NCBI GenBank assembly: GCA_027451785.1 | Contig: DAIDIS010000208.1 | Span: forward strand, 1 to 8,961 | Source of the DNA: Acidimicrobiales bacterium | GTDB taxonomy: Bacteria > Actinomycetota > Acidimicrobiia > Acidimicrobiales > JAKAVM01 | Length of the DNA: 8,961 nt | Reading direction: 5' to 3' | Part shown: one piece after another, positions 1 to 7,767 of the stretch | How positions within the stretch are numbered: the first letter of the stretch is position 1 | Layout: every line of letters begins with the position of its first letter | The notes under the pieces: model-generated | Databases searched by the model: none | What the model was told of the DNA's origin: nothing | The model's input: only the letters and a program-made list of their open reading frames with translations | Program-made: the position numbers and the translations under genes

Positions 1-541
1 CCTCCGACTTGTCGAGAACGATTCCGGTCCTGAGCAATACCAAGCGAGTACCCATATCAGCGCGCTGCTCAGCCGTACCTTCCCAAGCCCTACAGACATC
101 CGCCAGGAAACCTGCGCCTCGCTCCGAGCCCTCTTCGAGCGGCTCACCGTTTCGGTTGCCGTAGAAACCGATTGCGGAGCCGGACAACACGACTTTCGGC
201 TGAGCGTCCAGCTTTCCAAGCAAGTCGAACAACAGATCCGTGGAGTCGAGGCGCGACGAAAGAATGGATGCTTTCTGAGCCGGAGACCAGCGCCTCGATG
301 CGATCGGCTCGCCGGCCAAGTGCACCACTGCGTCAAAGGGCTCCTTCGATCTCAAAAGGTCAATGTCAGCAACCTTCTCGGCGACGTCCCACTTGACGAA
401 CTCGACGTTCCCATGGGAATCCTCCAGGTGATCCCTGGCTACATTGCGGGTGAGCCCGACAACCCGATTTCCTGAATCGATCAAGGACATGCAAAGCGCC
501 TTGCCGATCATGCCGGTGGCTCCAGTAACCAAGACCTTCAT
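1..541 (-). CDS. TIGR01777-type NAD(P)-binding epimerase/SDR-like protein, C-terminus outside window
   Basis: This is the first 180 residues of an atypical extended-SDR protein; the gene runs off the left edge. The N-terminus has the Rossmann dinucleotide-binding motif GATGMIG (residues 7-13). Next come the family-typical HLAGEPIASRRW (74-85) with a following K90 and SSRLDST (95-101), then SGSAIGFYG (120-128), where the family carries its modified active-site block. Full-length relatives are about 300 residues, so roughly 40% is missing. Family members (YfcH, SDR39U1-like) are predicted NAD(P)-dependent sugar-nucleotide epimerases or reductases, but their substrate is unknown. The ATG at 541 has a good ribosome site, GAAAGG at 556-551, lying inside the last codons of the upstream serine hydrolase gene, only 6 bases after its stop. 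Translational coupling is likely. I am confident of the family but not of the reaction. Confidence 0.88.
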   Translation of the reverse strand, partial: MKVLVTGATGMIGKALCMSLIDSGNRVVGLTRNVARDHLEDSHGNVEFVKWDVAEKVADIDLLRSKEPFDAVVHLAGEPIASRRWSPAQKASILSSRLDSTDLLFDLLGKLDAQPKVVLSGSAIGFYGNRNGEPLEEGSERGAGFLADVCRAWEGTAEQRADMGTRLVLLRTGIVLDKSE

Positions 542-547
542 GGCATC

Positions 548-1504
548 CTACCTTTCTCGCTCCCCCAGCGAGCGTATAACGACATCGGACAACTCAGGCC
601 ACGACTCTTTGGCCCAAGGGCCGAAAAGCGAAGTCCCGAGAGAAGCCAATGCCACTCCATACATTGGATCTACCCACAAAAAGGATCCAGTCTGCCCGAA
701 ATGACCAAAAGCCCCCTCCGAGTTCTCCGTCCCCGTCCAATGTCTCGGTTTACGGTCCTTTAACTCGAATCCCAGCCCCCAATCGAGCGGGCTCATGGGC
801 CCGAATCCCGGCAGGACACCTCCCAGGCCCGGGAATTGCACCGATAAGGCCTCGCTCATAAGCCCCGGGTCCAAGATCGTAGGAAGCAGCAATTCGCCGG
901 CCAACTTGACTAGGTCGGAGACCGAGCCGGTAGCGCCCCAGCCGGCAGAGCCCACGATTTTGCATTGGGACATTCCAAGGGGCCGCGTCACTGCTTCTTC
1001 GAGGTAATCGGGGAAAGGGATTCCGGATCGCTCCTCGATCTTTTTGGCAAGCAACTCGAACCCCAAGTTGGAGTAGATCCGCTTCTCTCCGACCGGAGCA
1101 ACGATCTCGGTGCTCCGCTTAACTGGATCGAAGTCGTCCATGGCTCCTCTCAGTCCGGACGCATGAGCAAGGAGGTGCCTTACGGTACTTCCGGGCGGCC
1201 CCGCCTCAAGGTCTAGCGAGATTGTCCCTTCTTGGACTGCCACGAGTGCGGCCATGGCGGTAAGCAGCTTCGTCACGGAAGCAAACGCAAACGCCTTCTC
1301 TGCATTACCCACAACCATGCTTGTGGTCCTCGCCGAAACGTCAATCGTCACTACCCCAACCACCCGCGACTCACCCGGATCTTCACCCCGACCGATCGCA
1401 TCCGCCGTGTCCGGAAACTTGGCGAGCACCGAGTTGATCGCCGGCTCAAGGCGGTCCCACACATCTGAAGAGCCCAGGCTGTCCGGGACTTTTTCGTCAG
1501 TCAC
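548..1504 (-). CDS. Serine hydrolase, beta-lactamase/class C penicillin-binding-protein fold
   Basis: The 318-residue protein belongs to the beta-lactamase-related (PF00144-like) serine hydrolases. All three active-site motifs are present: S76-V-T-K79 (SxxK; S76 nucleophile, K79 base), Y144-S-N146 (YxN), and H268-F-G270 (HxG), followed by SFLWVDP. Further family landmarks are HLLAHASGL (110-118) and VTRPLGM (172-178). The N-terminus is hydrophilic with no signal peptide or membrane helix, so a cytoplasmic esterase or amidase role fits better than cell-wall or secreted beta-lactamase activity. The substrate cannot be read from sequence. The start is GTG at 1504; an in-frame TGA 15 bases before it rules out a start further upstream, and the ribosome site (GGTG) is weak. 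GTG at codon 15 is an alternative. The gene lies 24 bases after the permease stop and 6 bases before the epimerase-like gene, so it is probably co-transcribed with both. Confidence 0.9.
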   Translation of the reverse strand: MTDEKVPDSLGSSDVWDRLEPAINSVLAKFPDTADAIGRGEDPGESRVVGVVTIDVSARTTSMVVGNAEKAFAFASVTKLLTAMAALVAVQEGTISLDLEAGPPGSTVRHLLAHASGLRGAMDDFDPVKRSTEIVAPVGEKRIYSNLGFELLAKKIEERSGIPFPDYLEEAVTRPLGMSQCKIVGSAGWGATGSVSDLVKLAGELLLPTILDPGLMSEALSVQFPGLGGVLPGFGPMSPLDWGLGFELKDRKPRHWTGTENSEGAFGHFGQTGSFLWVDPMYGVALASLGTSLFGPWAKESWPELSDVVIRSLGERER

Positions 1505-1528
1505 GCCGCACCGGATTACTCAGCCTTG

Positions 1529-2377
1529 TCAGCTGGTCAGATCCTTGGTCCTGAAGCCCCTCAGAGCCAAAAAACCGAACACAAGCACGTAAGGAATCTG
1601 GACGAGGACTCCCTGGAGCACCTCAGTTGTTCGGAGTGGAGACGCGAAAAGCTCAATCCACATTTCCCAGTAATGGGTCGGGAACAGTTGACGTATCCCA
1701 AGTGGAATAACCGAAACAGCGTCCAGAATCGTGGATGCCAGCCCGAACCCAAACCCGGCCGCGACCGCCCCAAATGGTGCGTCGACCATCGTCGAGATCC
1801 AGAAGGAGAACGCCAAAATCGCCGCCATCGATGCCCCAATGAAGAGGGTCATATCGACGATCTTCATTAATGTTGCTCCCGCAGAGAACGAAACACCCTG
1901 AGCCATGTTCACCGTGAGCTTGCCGTGTGTGAGCCCGAACTGGGGCACTGTTACGGCGTGCAAGCCATGCGTCGCTATTCCAAGAACGAGGCCCAGAACC
2001 ACCGCTATAGCAACCGCCAGCAAAGTCAAGAAGGCCGCCACAGCCAGCTTCACCGTCAACAACCTCACCCGGCCTACCGGGCGCGTCAGCAAGTATCGCA
2101 GAGTTCCCCATGCGGCCTCCTCGGACACCGATGTTCCCGCGAAAATTGCGGTGACGATCACCAAGACGAAGTAATTGGTCGGGTTCGCCATCGCAACCAA
2201 CGGCACTACGAGGCCGCTTTGGCGGGGATGCGGGGCGGGGAACGGTGAACCCTGAAAGTCAGGGTGCTTCGAGAAAAGGATCCACAGCCAAATGATCATC
2301 GGCATCAGGCACATTGACGCCAGCGATACATAAGTTCTCAGCCTGAAGGACTGCTTCCTCACTTCGGTTCTTAGCAC
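1529..2377 (-). CDS. ABC-2 type transporter permease
   Basis: The 282-residue integral membrane protein has about six hydrophobic segments, near residues 15-35, 57-82, 107-135, 173-196, 200-222 and 256-273. This is the usual ABC-2 (NatB/DrrB-like) layout. After the second segment, E86 to R103 reads EEAAWGTLRYLLTRPVGR, the typical cytosolic coupling motif (E...GT...L..P..R). Family members form the membrane channel of exporters for drugs, ions, lipids or peptides; the cargo is unknown here. The start is GTG at 2377, sharing its first G with the TAG stop of the ATPase gene (TAGTG, 1-base overlap). AGGTGG at 2392-2387 serves as ribosome site. Strong translational coupling to the ATPase gene is therefore expected, and the two products should assemble as a 2+2 transporter. 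The third gene in line begins 24 bases after this stop. Confidence 0.9.
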   Translation of the reverse strand: MLRTEVRKQSFRLRTYVSLASMCLMPMIIWLWILFSKHPDFQGSPFPAPHPRQSGLVVPLVAMANPTNYFVLVIVTAIFAGTSVSEEAAWGTLRYLLTRPVGRVRLLTVKLAVAAFLTLLAVAIAVVLGLVLGIATHGLHAVTVPQFGLTHGKLTVNMAQGVSFSAGATLMKIVDMTLFIGASMAAILAFSFWISTMVDAPFGAVAAGFGFGLASTILDAVSVIPLGIRQLFPTHYWEMWIELFASPLRTTEVLQGVLVQIPYVLVFGFLALRGFRTKDLTS

Positions 2378-3564
2378 TAGCGGACCACCTGCCGATCAAG
2401 TCCCGCTTGGCCATCGACTATCGAATCGGCCGAATAAGGTAGGGCCTCGACACTTTCGCCTTTAGCCGACTCGCCGGAAAGGTTATCCACCAGCCCGAGG
2501 TATGCGTCCTCAAGCTTGTTCCTTGGTGCCGCCGTTTCGACGATCACACCAGATAGCACCAGCTCTTTTACGATCTCGCCGCGGCTGACTCCGTCTGTCT
2601 CGACTTCTATACCCGAATGGTCGGGGGCAACCCGATATGACTTGATTCCAGGAAGACGATCCAAAAGCATCTGGGAGGTGGCAATATCGTCCACCTCAAA
2701 AAACGAACTGGACGTGTTGCCGATCAGCTCCGCTACAGTTCCGGACTTGATCAGCCTGCCTTGGTTAATCACCGCAGCATGAGAACACACCTGCTCAATC
2801 TCGGAGAGAATGTGTGATGACAACAGAACCGTGGTTCCCCGATTGCCCACTTCCTCGATCAAGTCCCTGACCGCCCTCATCTGCTTCGGATCGAGCCCAT
2901 TGGTCGGCTCGTCCAAGATTAATAGTTCCGGTTCGTTGAGCAGCGCTTGAGCAAGGCCGAGGCGTTGCTTCATTCCTTGCGAGTAGGCCTTTACCTTCCG
3001 GTCGAGCTGACCTCCGAGCCCGGCAAATTCCAACGCATAGTCCAAGACTCCCTTGTCGATATCCGACCACTTTCTTCCCGCCGACTCCCACCAGAGGCGA
3101 AGGTTCTCGCGCCCCGAGAGAAAAGGTACATAGCCCGCACTATCGACGAGAATCCCGACCTTGGATAGTACCGGGGCGGACGGCCGGATCTCGCTGCCCA
3201 ACATGAAGGCCTTGCCACCGGTCGGCCTGATTAGGCCTAGCAGCATCCTGATCGTGGTTGTCTTACCGGCGCCATTGGGCCCGAGTAGACCGAATATCTG
3301 ACCTCGCTCGACCTTGAGACTCAGATTGTTGACCGCAAGCTTCCCATCTTTATATTGCTTCGTGAGTCCCTCGGCAAGCACAGCGAACTCGCCGGTGACC
3401 GTTGCATGGGTCAAAAGCGCAGGGGGCTCACCAATATCGTGCCTTTCTCGGTTCTCATGATCCTCCCCGGTGCTTATCTCTCGAAGCCCGGTTTGCGACT
3501 CCGGAAAGTCGTAGGGATGTTGGGGATTCGTTACCCAAGGTGGAAGCTCGGTGATCTCGCTCAT
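2377..3564 (-). CDS. ABC transporter ATP-binding protein with N-terminal extension
   Basis: The 395-residue nucleotide-binding subunit of an exporter carries Walker A GPNGAGKT (95-102), signature YSQGMKQR (194-201), Walker B LLILDEP (214-220; D218, E219) and switch H251. The sequence after residue 255 matches the small C-terminal domain of the CcmA/DrrA/NatA-type ATPases. The Q-loop region reads VGILVDSAGYVPFLSGREN, with D141 where many relatives have Q. Canonical relatives begin near residue 62 (VLAEGLTKQY), so about 60 polar, proline-rich residues precede the domain. The ATG at 3564 lacks a convincing ribosome site; GTG at 3381 (codon 62) is the main alternative and would give a normal-length protein. 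The last 25 residues are also polar. The partner permease overlaps by one base, and a 58-residue membrane protein gene ends 28 bases upstream. The cargo is unknown. Confidence 0.93.
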   Translation of the reverse strand: MSEITELPPWVTNPQHPYDFPESQTGLREISTGEDHENRERHDIGEPPALLTHATVTGEFAVLAEGLTKQYKDGKLAVNNLSLKVERGQIFGLLGPNGAGKTTTIRMLLGLIRPTGGKAFMLGSEIRPSAPVLSKVGILVDSAGYVPFLSGRENLRLWWESAGRKWSDIDKGVLDYALEFAGLGGQLDRKVKAYSQGMKQRLGLAQALLNEPELLILDEPTNGLDPKQMRAVRDLIEEVGNRGTTVLLSSHILSEIEQVCSHAAVINQGRLIKSGTVAELIGNTSSSFFEVDDIATSQMLLDRLPGIKSYRVAPDHSGIEVETDGVSRGEIVKELVLSGVIVETAAPRNKLEDAYLGLVDNLSGESAKGESVEALPYSADSIVDGQAGLDRQVVR

Positions 3565-3592
3565 AGCGTCAAGGTCTCATATCCCGAAATGC

Positions 3593-3769
3593 TTACGCCT
3601 GAGGCCCACGGTGAAGAGGGGTAGGGTCTGCGGGCCTTTGTCGGAACGCATCCCAAATCCGAAATGCAACATCGATTACCGCTGCGACTGCCAGCGCGGA
3701 AAGCAGGCGAAAGATGGACGCGACCCTGCCGGGCTTTGAAGGCGGGATTGAATTGATCGAATCTGCCAT
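3593..3769 (-). CDS. Small single-pass membrane protein, 58 residues, unknown function
   Basis: An ATG at 3769 opens 58 codons ending in TAA at 3595-3593. GGGG at 3780-3777 sits 7 bases before the ATG and is a reasonable ribosome site. The product has a short polar N-terminus with a basic patch (K13, R15, R21), one hydrophobic stretch at about residues 16-38 (including LLSALAVAAVIDVAF), and a polar, proline-rich tail with several arginines. One membrane helix is likely. I do not recognise a family. The gene is on the same strand as the ABC exporter genes, first in the run, and ends 28 bases before the ATPase ATG, so it may be the promoter-proximal gene of that operon and an accessory of the exporter. 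That link is inference. The open frame is short, but start, ribosome site, hydrophobic pattern and position all fit a real gene. Confidence 0.6.
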   Translation of the reverse strand: MADSINSIPPSKPGRVASIFRLLSALAVAAVIDVAFRIWDAFRQRPADPTPLHRGPQA

Positions 3770-3863
3770 AGCATTACCCCGGTCTTTGATTTCAATATGT
3801 TAGCGACGAATGTGATTCCCTTGCCTCCTTGTTGCCCGACCGCATTCGCGAGATAGTGGGGCA
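3770..3863. promoter_or_regulatory. Divergent intergenic spacer, probable promoter region for both directions
   Basis: This 94-base spacer separates the leftward transporter run from the rightward SNF2 helicase gene, so at least one promoter per direction is expected here or just inside the small gene. It is locally A+T-richer (about 3785-3815) than the flanking genes. On the minus strand TAACAT fits a relaxed -10 box but has no clear -35 partner. On the plus strand TTGAAT (3748-3753) and TAGCAT (3769-3774) are 15 bases apart, shorter than ideal and overlapping the small gene. No clear inverted repeat for a repressor was seen. The assignment rests on gene arrangement rather than on good box matches. 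Confidence 0.3.
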
Positions 3864-6800
3864 TTGAGTAAAGCATTGGAACCTTACTACCAGCAGATCG
3901 AAGACTTCTTCGGTTATCCGGCATTCATGCGGGGGCTCGGCTATGCGCGATCCGGCTCCGTTCTTAAATGGACGGTTCTCGAAGATGGCAAGGTCACCAT
4001 CGGTTCCGTCGCAGGCACCCGTGCAGAGCCTTACTCCGTGATCGTGAACACAATCTTTACCCCTAGTGGCCAACTTTCCTATGCGGACGGTGAGTGCTCC
4101 TGCCCAGTCGGCAGCGACTGCAAGCATTGCGTAGCGCTTTTGTTGGTCGCTCTGCGAGAGGGCAGCTTGCCTCCTAAGCCGGGAGGGAATTACGGCACTC
4201 TCTCCGGCCATCGACACGGGCGGTCGATTTCGGAACTGGGATTGGATCGCGACGAACCCTTAGCTCAGTGGGAGCTTTCGCTCTTGCCGGCATTTGAAGA
4301 AGCGAGCTCTCTCTACGGGGCGACTTTCGAAAACAGGCGAGAGGCAGTGGTCGGCCTCCTCTTCGAGCCGATTTGGTCGGGCAAGGCGGGCAACCGAGCG
4401 ACCGGCCCTCTGTCTAATGCCAAAAGAGCCCCCAAACCATCCGTCAGCCACAGCATCGAAGAGGACAGCCGCCTTCGGAGTATCAGACTGAAGCCCGTTA
4501 TTCCAGGAGCTTCAGGCAAGTGGGTGAAGTCCGGAATTTCCTGGAGGGATATTGATTACCTCCACCACCGAGGCCGCCTCGGTCCCTCCGGGCTTGACCA
4601 AGTCAGACTCCTCAAGGAGCTTCTTGCTCTAACCAGAACTGATAGCTCGGCCTATTACTACAGCCCGAGCGTGGATTCGGTTCTTTTGGAGGAAATCAAC
4701 AGCAAGCGACTTTTCGACACACTGCGTGAGCTGAGCGAAGCCGGGGTGGGCCTTGTCGTAAGTGGCAATCAGGACGTACCGGTCGTTCTTTCGATCGACA
4801 AAGCAGTCCCGACCTTGGACGTAACTCGCTCTCCATTCCACGGGCAGCGAACAATTGAAGGCACCGAGCGCATTGCAGGTCACGGTAGCGAAAGGACAAG
4901 TGAGGGCTTGTCGGCCCGTGGACTTCTTGTACTGGACGGATCGGCAATCGACCAGGATCTCTCTCTGCTGATCGGCAAGCCGGCCCATATGGTTGCGTTC
5001 TTCAGCCCCGGAGCGCCCGTGGAAGGACCCGGTGGCCAAACGCAAATTTCCCGCCTGACTCTGGCACAGTCCGACCGCGTGATCGGCGATGACGTGAGAG
5101 AGCTGCTGGGCGGAGAAGCTTTGCGAATCCCGGCGAGCGACGAGGGCAAGTTCCTGAACGACTTCTACCCGGCGGTACGTCTACGGCTCACGGTTATGTC
5201 GAGCGACGGTAGCGTCACCTTCCCAGAACCTAAACCAAGAACCCTTGCCCTCGAAGTCTCCGGTGAGCCCGACAAGGGTCTCTCCCTTCAATGGGGTTGG
5301 ACGCGAGAGAGCGCAGACCTTCCGTCTGGTGAGTCCTCCGCCGGAAATGACAACGACACTAAGGGTAAAGGCCGAGGCGAACGGGCAGCTAGCCTCGAGC
5401 CGCTCTGGATCGTCTCACCCGACCCCGTGCTCCGGGAAAAGGAAATGGAGTCGCTTGAGAAAGTCCAGGATGCTTTGAGCGGCATCAAGGCGCTTGCGGA
5501 ATCGGACTGGAACGGTGGAGGTCTCGCCGAGAAGGCAACACTCGGCGGCATGGACATGGTGGAATTCGTCAACGAGACGCTACCCCTCATCTCCTCGTCC
5601 CTTCCCGTGACGGTGAATGCCCAAGGAGGGATTCCCAAGTTCAGGGAGTCCACCGGCAAGCCTTTGATCACGCTCGGGACTCCTGCCGACCAGGAAGCTG
5701 GGCCTTCCGAAAGGAACCAGCACCCCGACTGGTTCGGCTTGAGGGTCATGATCTCGGTCGAAGGTGAGGAGGTGCCCTTCCAAGAGCTCTTCCAGGCATT
5801 GGCCGGAGGAAAGGAGTACATGATCCTCCCTTCGGGTGTCTATTTCTCGCTTGACAGGCAAGAGCTGACCGGCCTCGCAAAGCTAATCGAAGAGGCCAGA
5901 TCGCTAGCCGACTCTCCCCCAGGAGAGTTGAGGATCAGCAGGTACCAGACGAGCTGGTGGGAGGAATTAACAAAGCTTGGGGTGGTGTCGAGCCAAGCCG
6001 CCCGTTGGGCAAAGTCGGTCATGACGATAACTCCCGGCGGGTCAGTGGGAAAGCTGAAGACTCCGAAGAAGTTGGCGGCAGAGCTTAGGCCCTACCAATT
6101 ACAGGGGTTCCAGTGGTTGACTTTCCTATACGAGAACGGTCTCGGTGGGATCCTTGCCGACGAGATGGGGCTTGGAAAGACAATGCAGGCGCTTGCACTG
6201 ATATGCCATGCCAGAGGACTCATTGCCAAGCAGGACAAAATGGCGAACAAGACAAGACAGCCGAGCGAAAGTCCTGAAGGTTCGCCCGGGGCAGACATGG
6301 GCGGGTCGGACAAAAGTGGCGAAGGCCCCTTTTTGGTAGTTGCTCCCACGAGCGTCGTACAGAACTGGCGTAGTGAGTGCGAGAAGTTCGTGCCGTCGCT
6401 GGTTACTCACACCATCACCGAGACGTCCCGCAAAAGCCGCGTGCCACTGACGCTTGTCGCAAAGGACGCAGACATCGTCGTCACTTCCTACAACCTATTG
6501 AGGTTGGAAAGCGAAAACTACTCTGCAGTGGACTGGGCCGGCGTTTTCCTCGACGAGGCACAGTTCGCCAAAAACTACAGGTCGCTGACCTACAAACACC
6601 TAAGAGCGATAAACGCCCCATTCAAAGTCGCCATGACGGGGACTCCCATGGAGAACAACCTTACCGAGCTATGGTCTTTGACTTCGCTTGTTGCACCGGG
6701 CCTATTTCCCGACCCGGACCGGTTCAACGAGTACTACCGCAAGCCAATCGAACGGGAGAGAAACGCCGAGAGGCGGCTGCAACTTCAAAGTCGGCTCCGT

Positions 6801-7565
6801 CCCATAGTGTTAAGGCGCACCAAGGCGGAAGTCGCTTCTGAACTCCCCGAGAAGCTGGAACAGGTAATTGAGGTGGAACTGAATTCCCGGCACCGGAAGG
6901 TCTATGACACTTACCTGCAACGCGAGCGTCAGAAGGTACTGGGAATGCTCGGGGACATGTCACGAAACCGCTTCGAGATTTTCCGCTCACTTACGCTTCT
7001 GAGGCAAGCCAGCCTCGATGTCTCCTTGGTTGGCGAGGAGGGGAGCAGACAGAAGATCCCCTCCACCAAGCTCGACCTTCTGGCTGAGATGACCGAAGAG
7101 ATAGTTAGGGAGGGCCACCGAGCCCTGGTTTTCAGTCAGTTCACTCGCTTTTTGAACCTAGCAAGAGAAAGACTTGAGCACTCGGGACTCAAGACTTCCT
7201 ACCTCGATGGAAAGACACTGCGCCGGGACCGGGTGATCGACGAGTTCAGAGAGGGAACCAACCCGATCTTCCTCATCAGCCTGAAGGCGGGAGGCTTCGG
7301 ACTGAACCTAACCGAAGCCGACTACTGCATTCTCCTCGATCCTTGGTGGAACCCCGCAACCGAGGCGCAGGCGGTCGACCGAGCACACAGAATCGGCCAG
7401 ACGAAAACCGTCATGGTTTATCGGATTGTTGCCAAAGACACGATCGAGGAAAAGGTGATGGCGCTGAAAGCGAAGAAGGCTGCCTTGTTCGAGGATGTTT
7501 TTGGCGATGGTGAATTGGCAAGCAGTGACATCACGGCAGAGGACATCAGGGGTCTTTTGGAATAA
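3864..7565 (+). CDS. SNF2-family ATPase/helicase with N-terminal SWIM zinc finger
   Basis: The 1233-residue protein is a probable DNA-dependent ATPase that translocates on duplex DNA or remodels protein-DNA complexes. The SWIM finger is C78-S-C80...C86-K-H88 (CxCx5CxH), predicted to bind zinc and contact nucleic acid or protein. Residues about 105-735 match no domain I know. The SNF2 core follows: LRPYQLQGFQWL (from about 741), motif I MGLGKT (768-773; K772), Ia VVAPTS, motif II D897-E-A-Q900, motif III TGTPMENN (925-932), motif IV LVFSQF (from 1088), motif V SLKAGGFGLNLTEA (1139-1152) and motif VI with DRAHRIGQ (1172-1179). Both lobes look intact. A polar, low-complexity insert (about 788-821) separates motifs I and Ia. 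In-frame TGA at 3813-3815 leaves only TTG at 3864 or 3876 as starts near the N-terminus; GGGG at 3858-3861 is poorly spaced for either. The gene appears to stand alone. Bacterial relatives are mostly uncharacterised, some linked to repair or RNA polymerase recycling. Confidence 0.93.
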   Translation: MSKALEPYYQQIEDFFGYPAFMRGLGYARSGSVLKWTVLEDGKVTIGSVAGTRAEPYSVIVNTIFTPSGQLSYADGECSCPVGSDCKHCVALLLVALREGSLPPKPGGNYGTLSGHRHGRSISELGLDRDEPLAQWELSLLPAFEEASSLYGATFENRREAVVGLLFEPIWSGKAGNRATGPLSNAKRAPKPSVSHSIEEDSRLRSIRLKPVIPGASGKWVKSGISWRDIDYLHHRGRLGPSGLDQVRLLKELLALTRTDSSAYYYSPSVDSVLLEEINSKRLFDTLRELSEAGVGLVVSGNQDVPVVLSIDKAVPTLDVTRSPFHGQRTIEGTERIAGHGSERTSEGLSARGLLVLDGSAIDQDLSLLIGKPAHMVAFFSPGAPVEGPGGQTQISRLTLAQSDRVIGDDVRELLGGEALRIPASDEGKFLNDFYPAVRLRLTVMSSDGSVTFPEPKPRTLALEVSGEPDKGLSLQWGWTRESADLPSGESSAGNDNDTKGKGRGERAASLEPLWIVSPDPVLREKEMESLEKVQDALSGIKALAESDWNGGGLAEKATLGGMDMVEFVNETLPLISSSLPVTVNAQGGIPKFRESTGKPLITLGTPADQEAGPSERNQHPDWFGLRVMISVEGEEVPFQELFQALAGGKEYMILPSGVYFSLDRQELTGLAKLIEEARSLADSPPGELRISRYQTSWWEELTKLGVVSSQAARWAKSVMTITPGGSVGKLKTPKKLAAELRPYQLQGFQWLTFLYENGLGGILADEMGLGKTMQALALICHARGLIAKQDKMANKTRQPSESPEGSPGADMGGSDKSGEGPFLVVAPTSVVQNWRSECEKFVPSLVTHTITETSRKSRVPLTLVAKDADIVVTSYNLLRLESENYSAVDWAGVFLDEAQFAKNYRSLTYKHLRAINAPFKVAMTGTPMENNLTELWSLTSLVAPGLFPDPDRFNEYYRKPIERERNAERRLQLQSRLRPIVLRRTKAEVASELPEKLEQVIEVELNSRHRKVYDTYLQRERQKVLGMLGDMSRNRFEIFRSLTLLRQASLDVSLVGEEGSRQKIPSTKLDLLAEMTEEIVREGHRALVFSQFTRFLNLARERLEHSGLKTSYLDGKTLRRDRVIDEFREGTNPIFLISLKAGGFGLNLTEADYCILLDPWWNPATEAQAVDRAHRIGQTKTVMVYRIVAKDTIEEKVMALKAKKAALFEDVFGDGELASSDITAEDIRGLLE

Positions 7566-7659
7566 GTTGCCTTGCAATAGCTGGCGCAGTTGGGCCGACT
7601 TTCTAATTGACCGTTTTGACCGTGAGACTCCGGGCCCAGCTCCGGAAATTCGCACCCGG

Positions 7660-7671
7660 TGCGCTAGCGCA
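7660..7671. repeat. Perfect 12-base palindrome TGCGCTAGCGCA
   Basis: TGCGCTAGCGCA is its own reverse complement and lies 95 bases after the SNF2 stop. It could be a dimeric-protein binding site or arise by chance in GC-rich DNA. With no loop it is an unlikely hairpin terminator. Function is unassigned. Confidence 0.4.
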
Positions 7672-7767
7672 AGAAGGTTCGGAGACTATCTAGTTGACGC
7701 AAGGACATTTCGGCTGGATGTGAAATTACTTCCCAATCGCTCACCTCGGCGCGATCGTTACACAGCT

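Noticed and set aside
1653..2111. Minus-strand open frame of 152 codons inside the permease gene
   Set aside because: It overlaps the permease on the same strand in another frame; the permease frame has the membrane segments and family motif.
3824..3830. Perfect ribosome-site word AAGGAGG on the minus strand in the divergent spacer
   Set aside because: No ATG, GTG or TTG follows at a usable distance, so it does not mark a start; probably chance.
3676..3924. Minus-strand open frame of 82 codons spanning the divergent spacer
   Set aside because: It crosses the start of the SNF2 gene and overlaps the 58-residue membrane protein in another frame, with no recognisable feature of its own.
5288..5821. 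Minus-strand open frame of 177 codons inside the SNF2 gene
   Set aside because: It is antisense to a well-supported gene, is serine/proline-rich as expected from a reversed frame, and has no recognisable domain.
7629..7646. TCCGG/CCGGA hairpin as a terminator of the SNF2 gene
   Set aside because: The stem is only 5 bases and no T run follows; it lies 64 bases past the stop.
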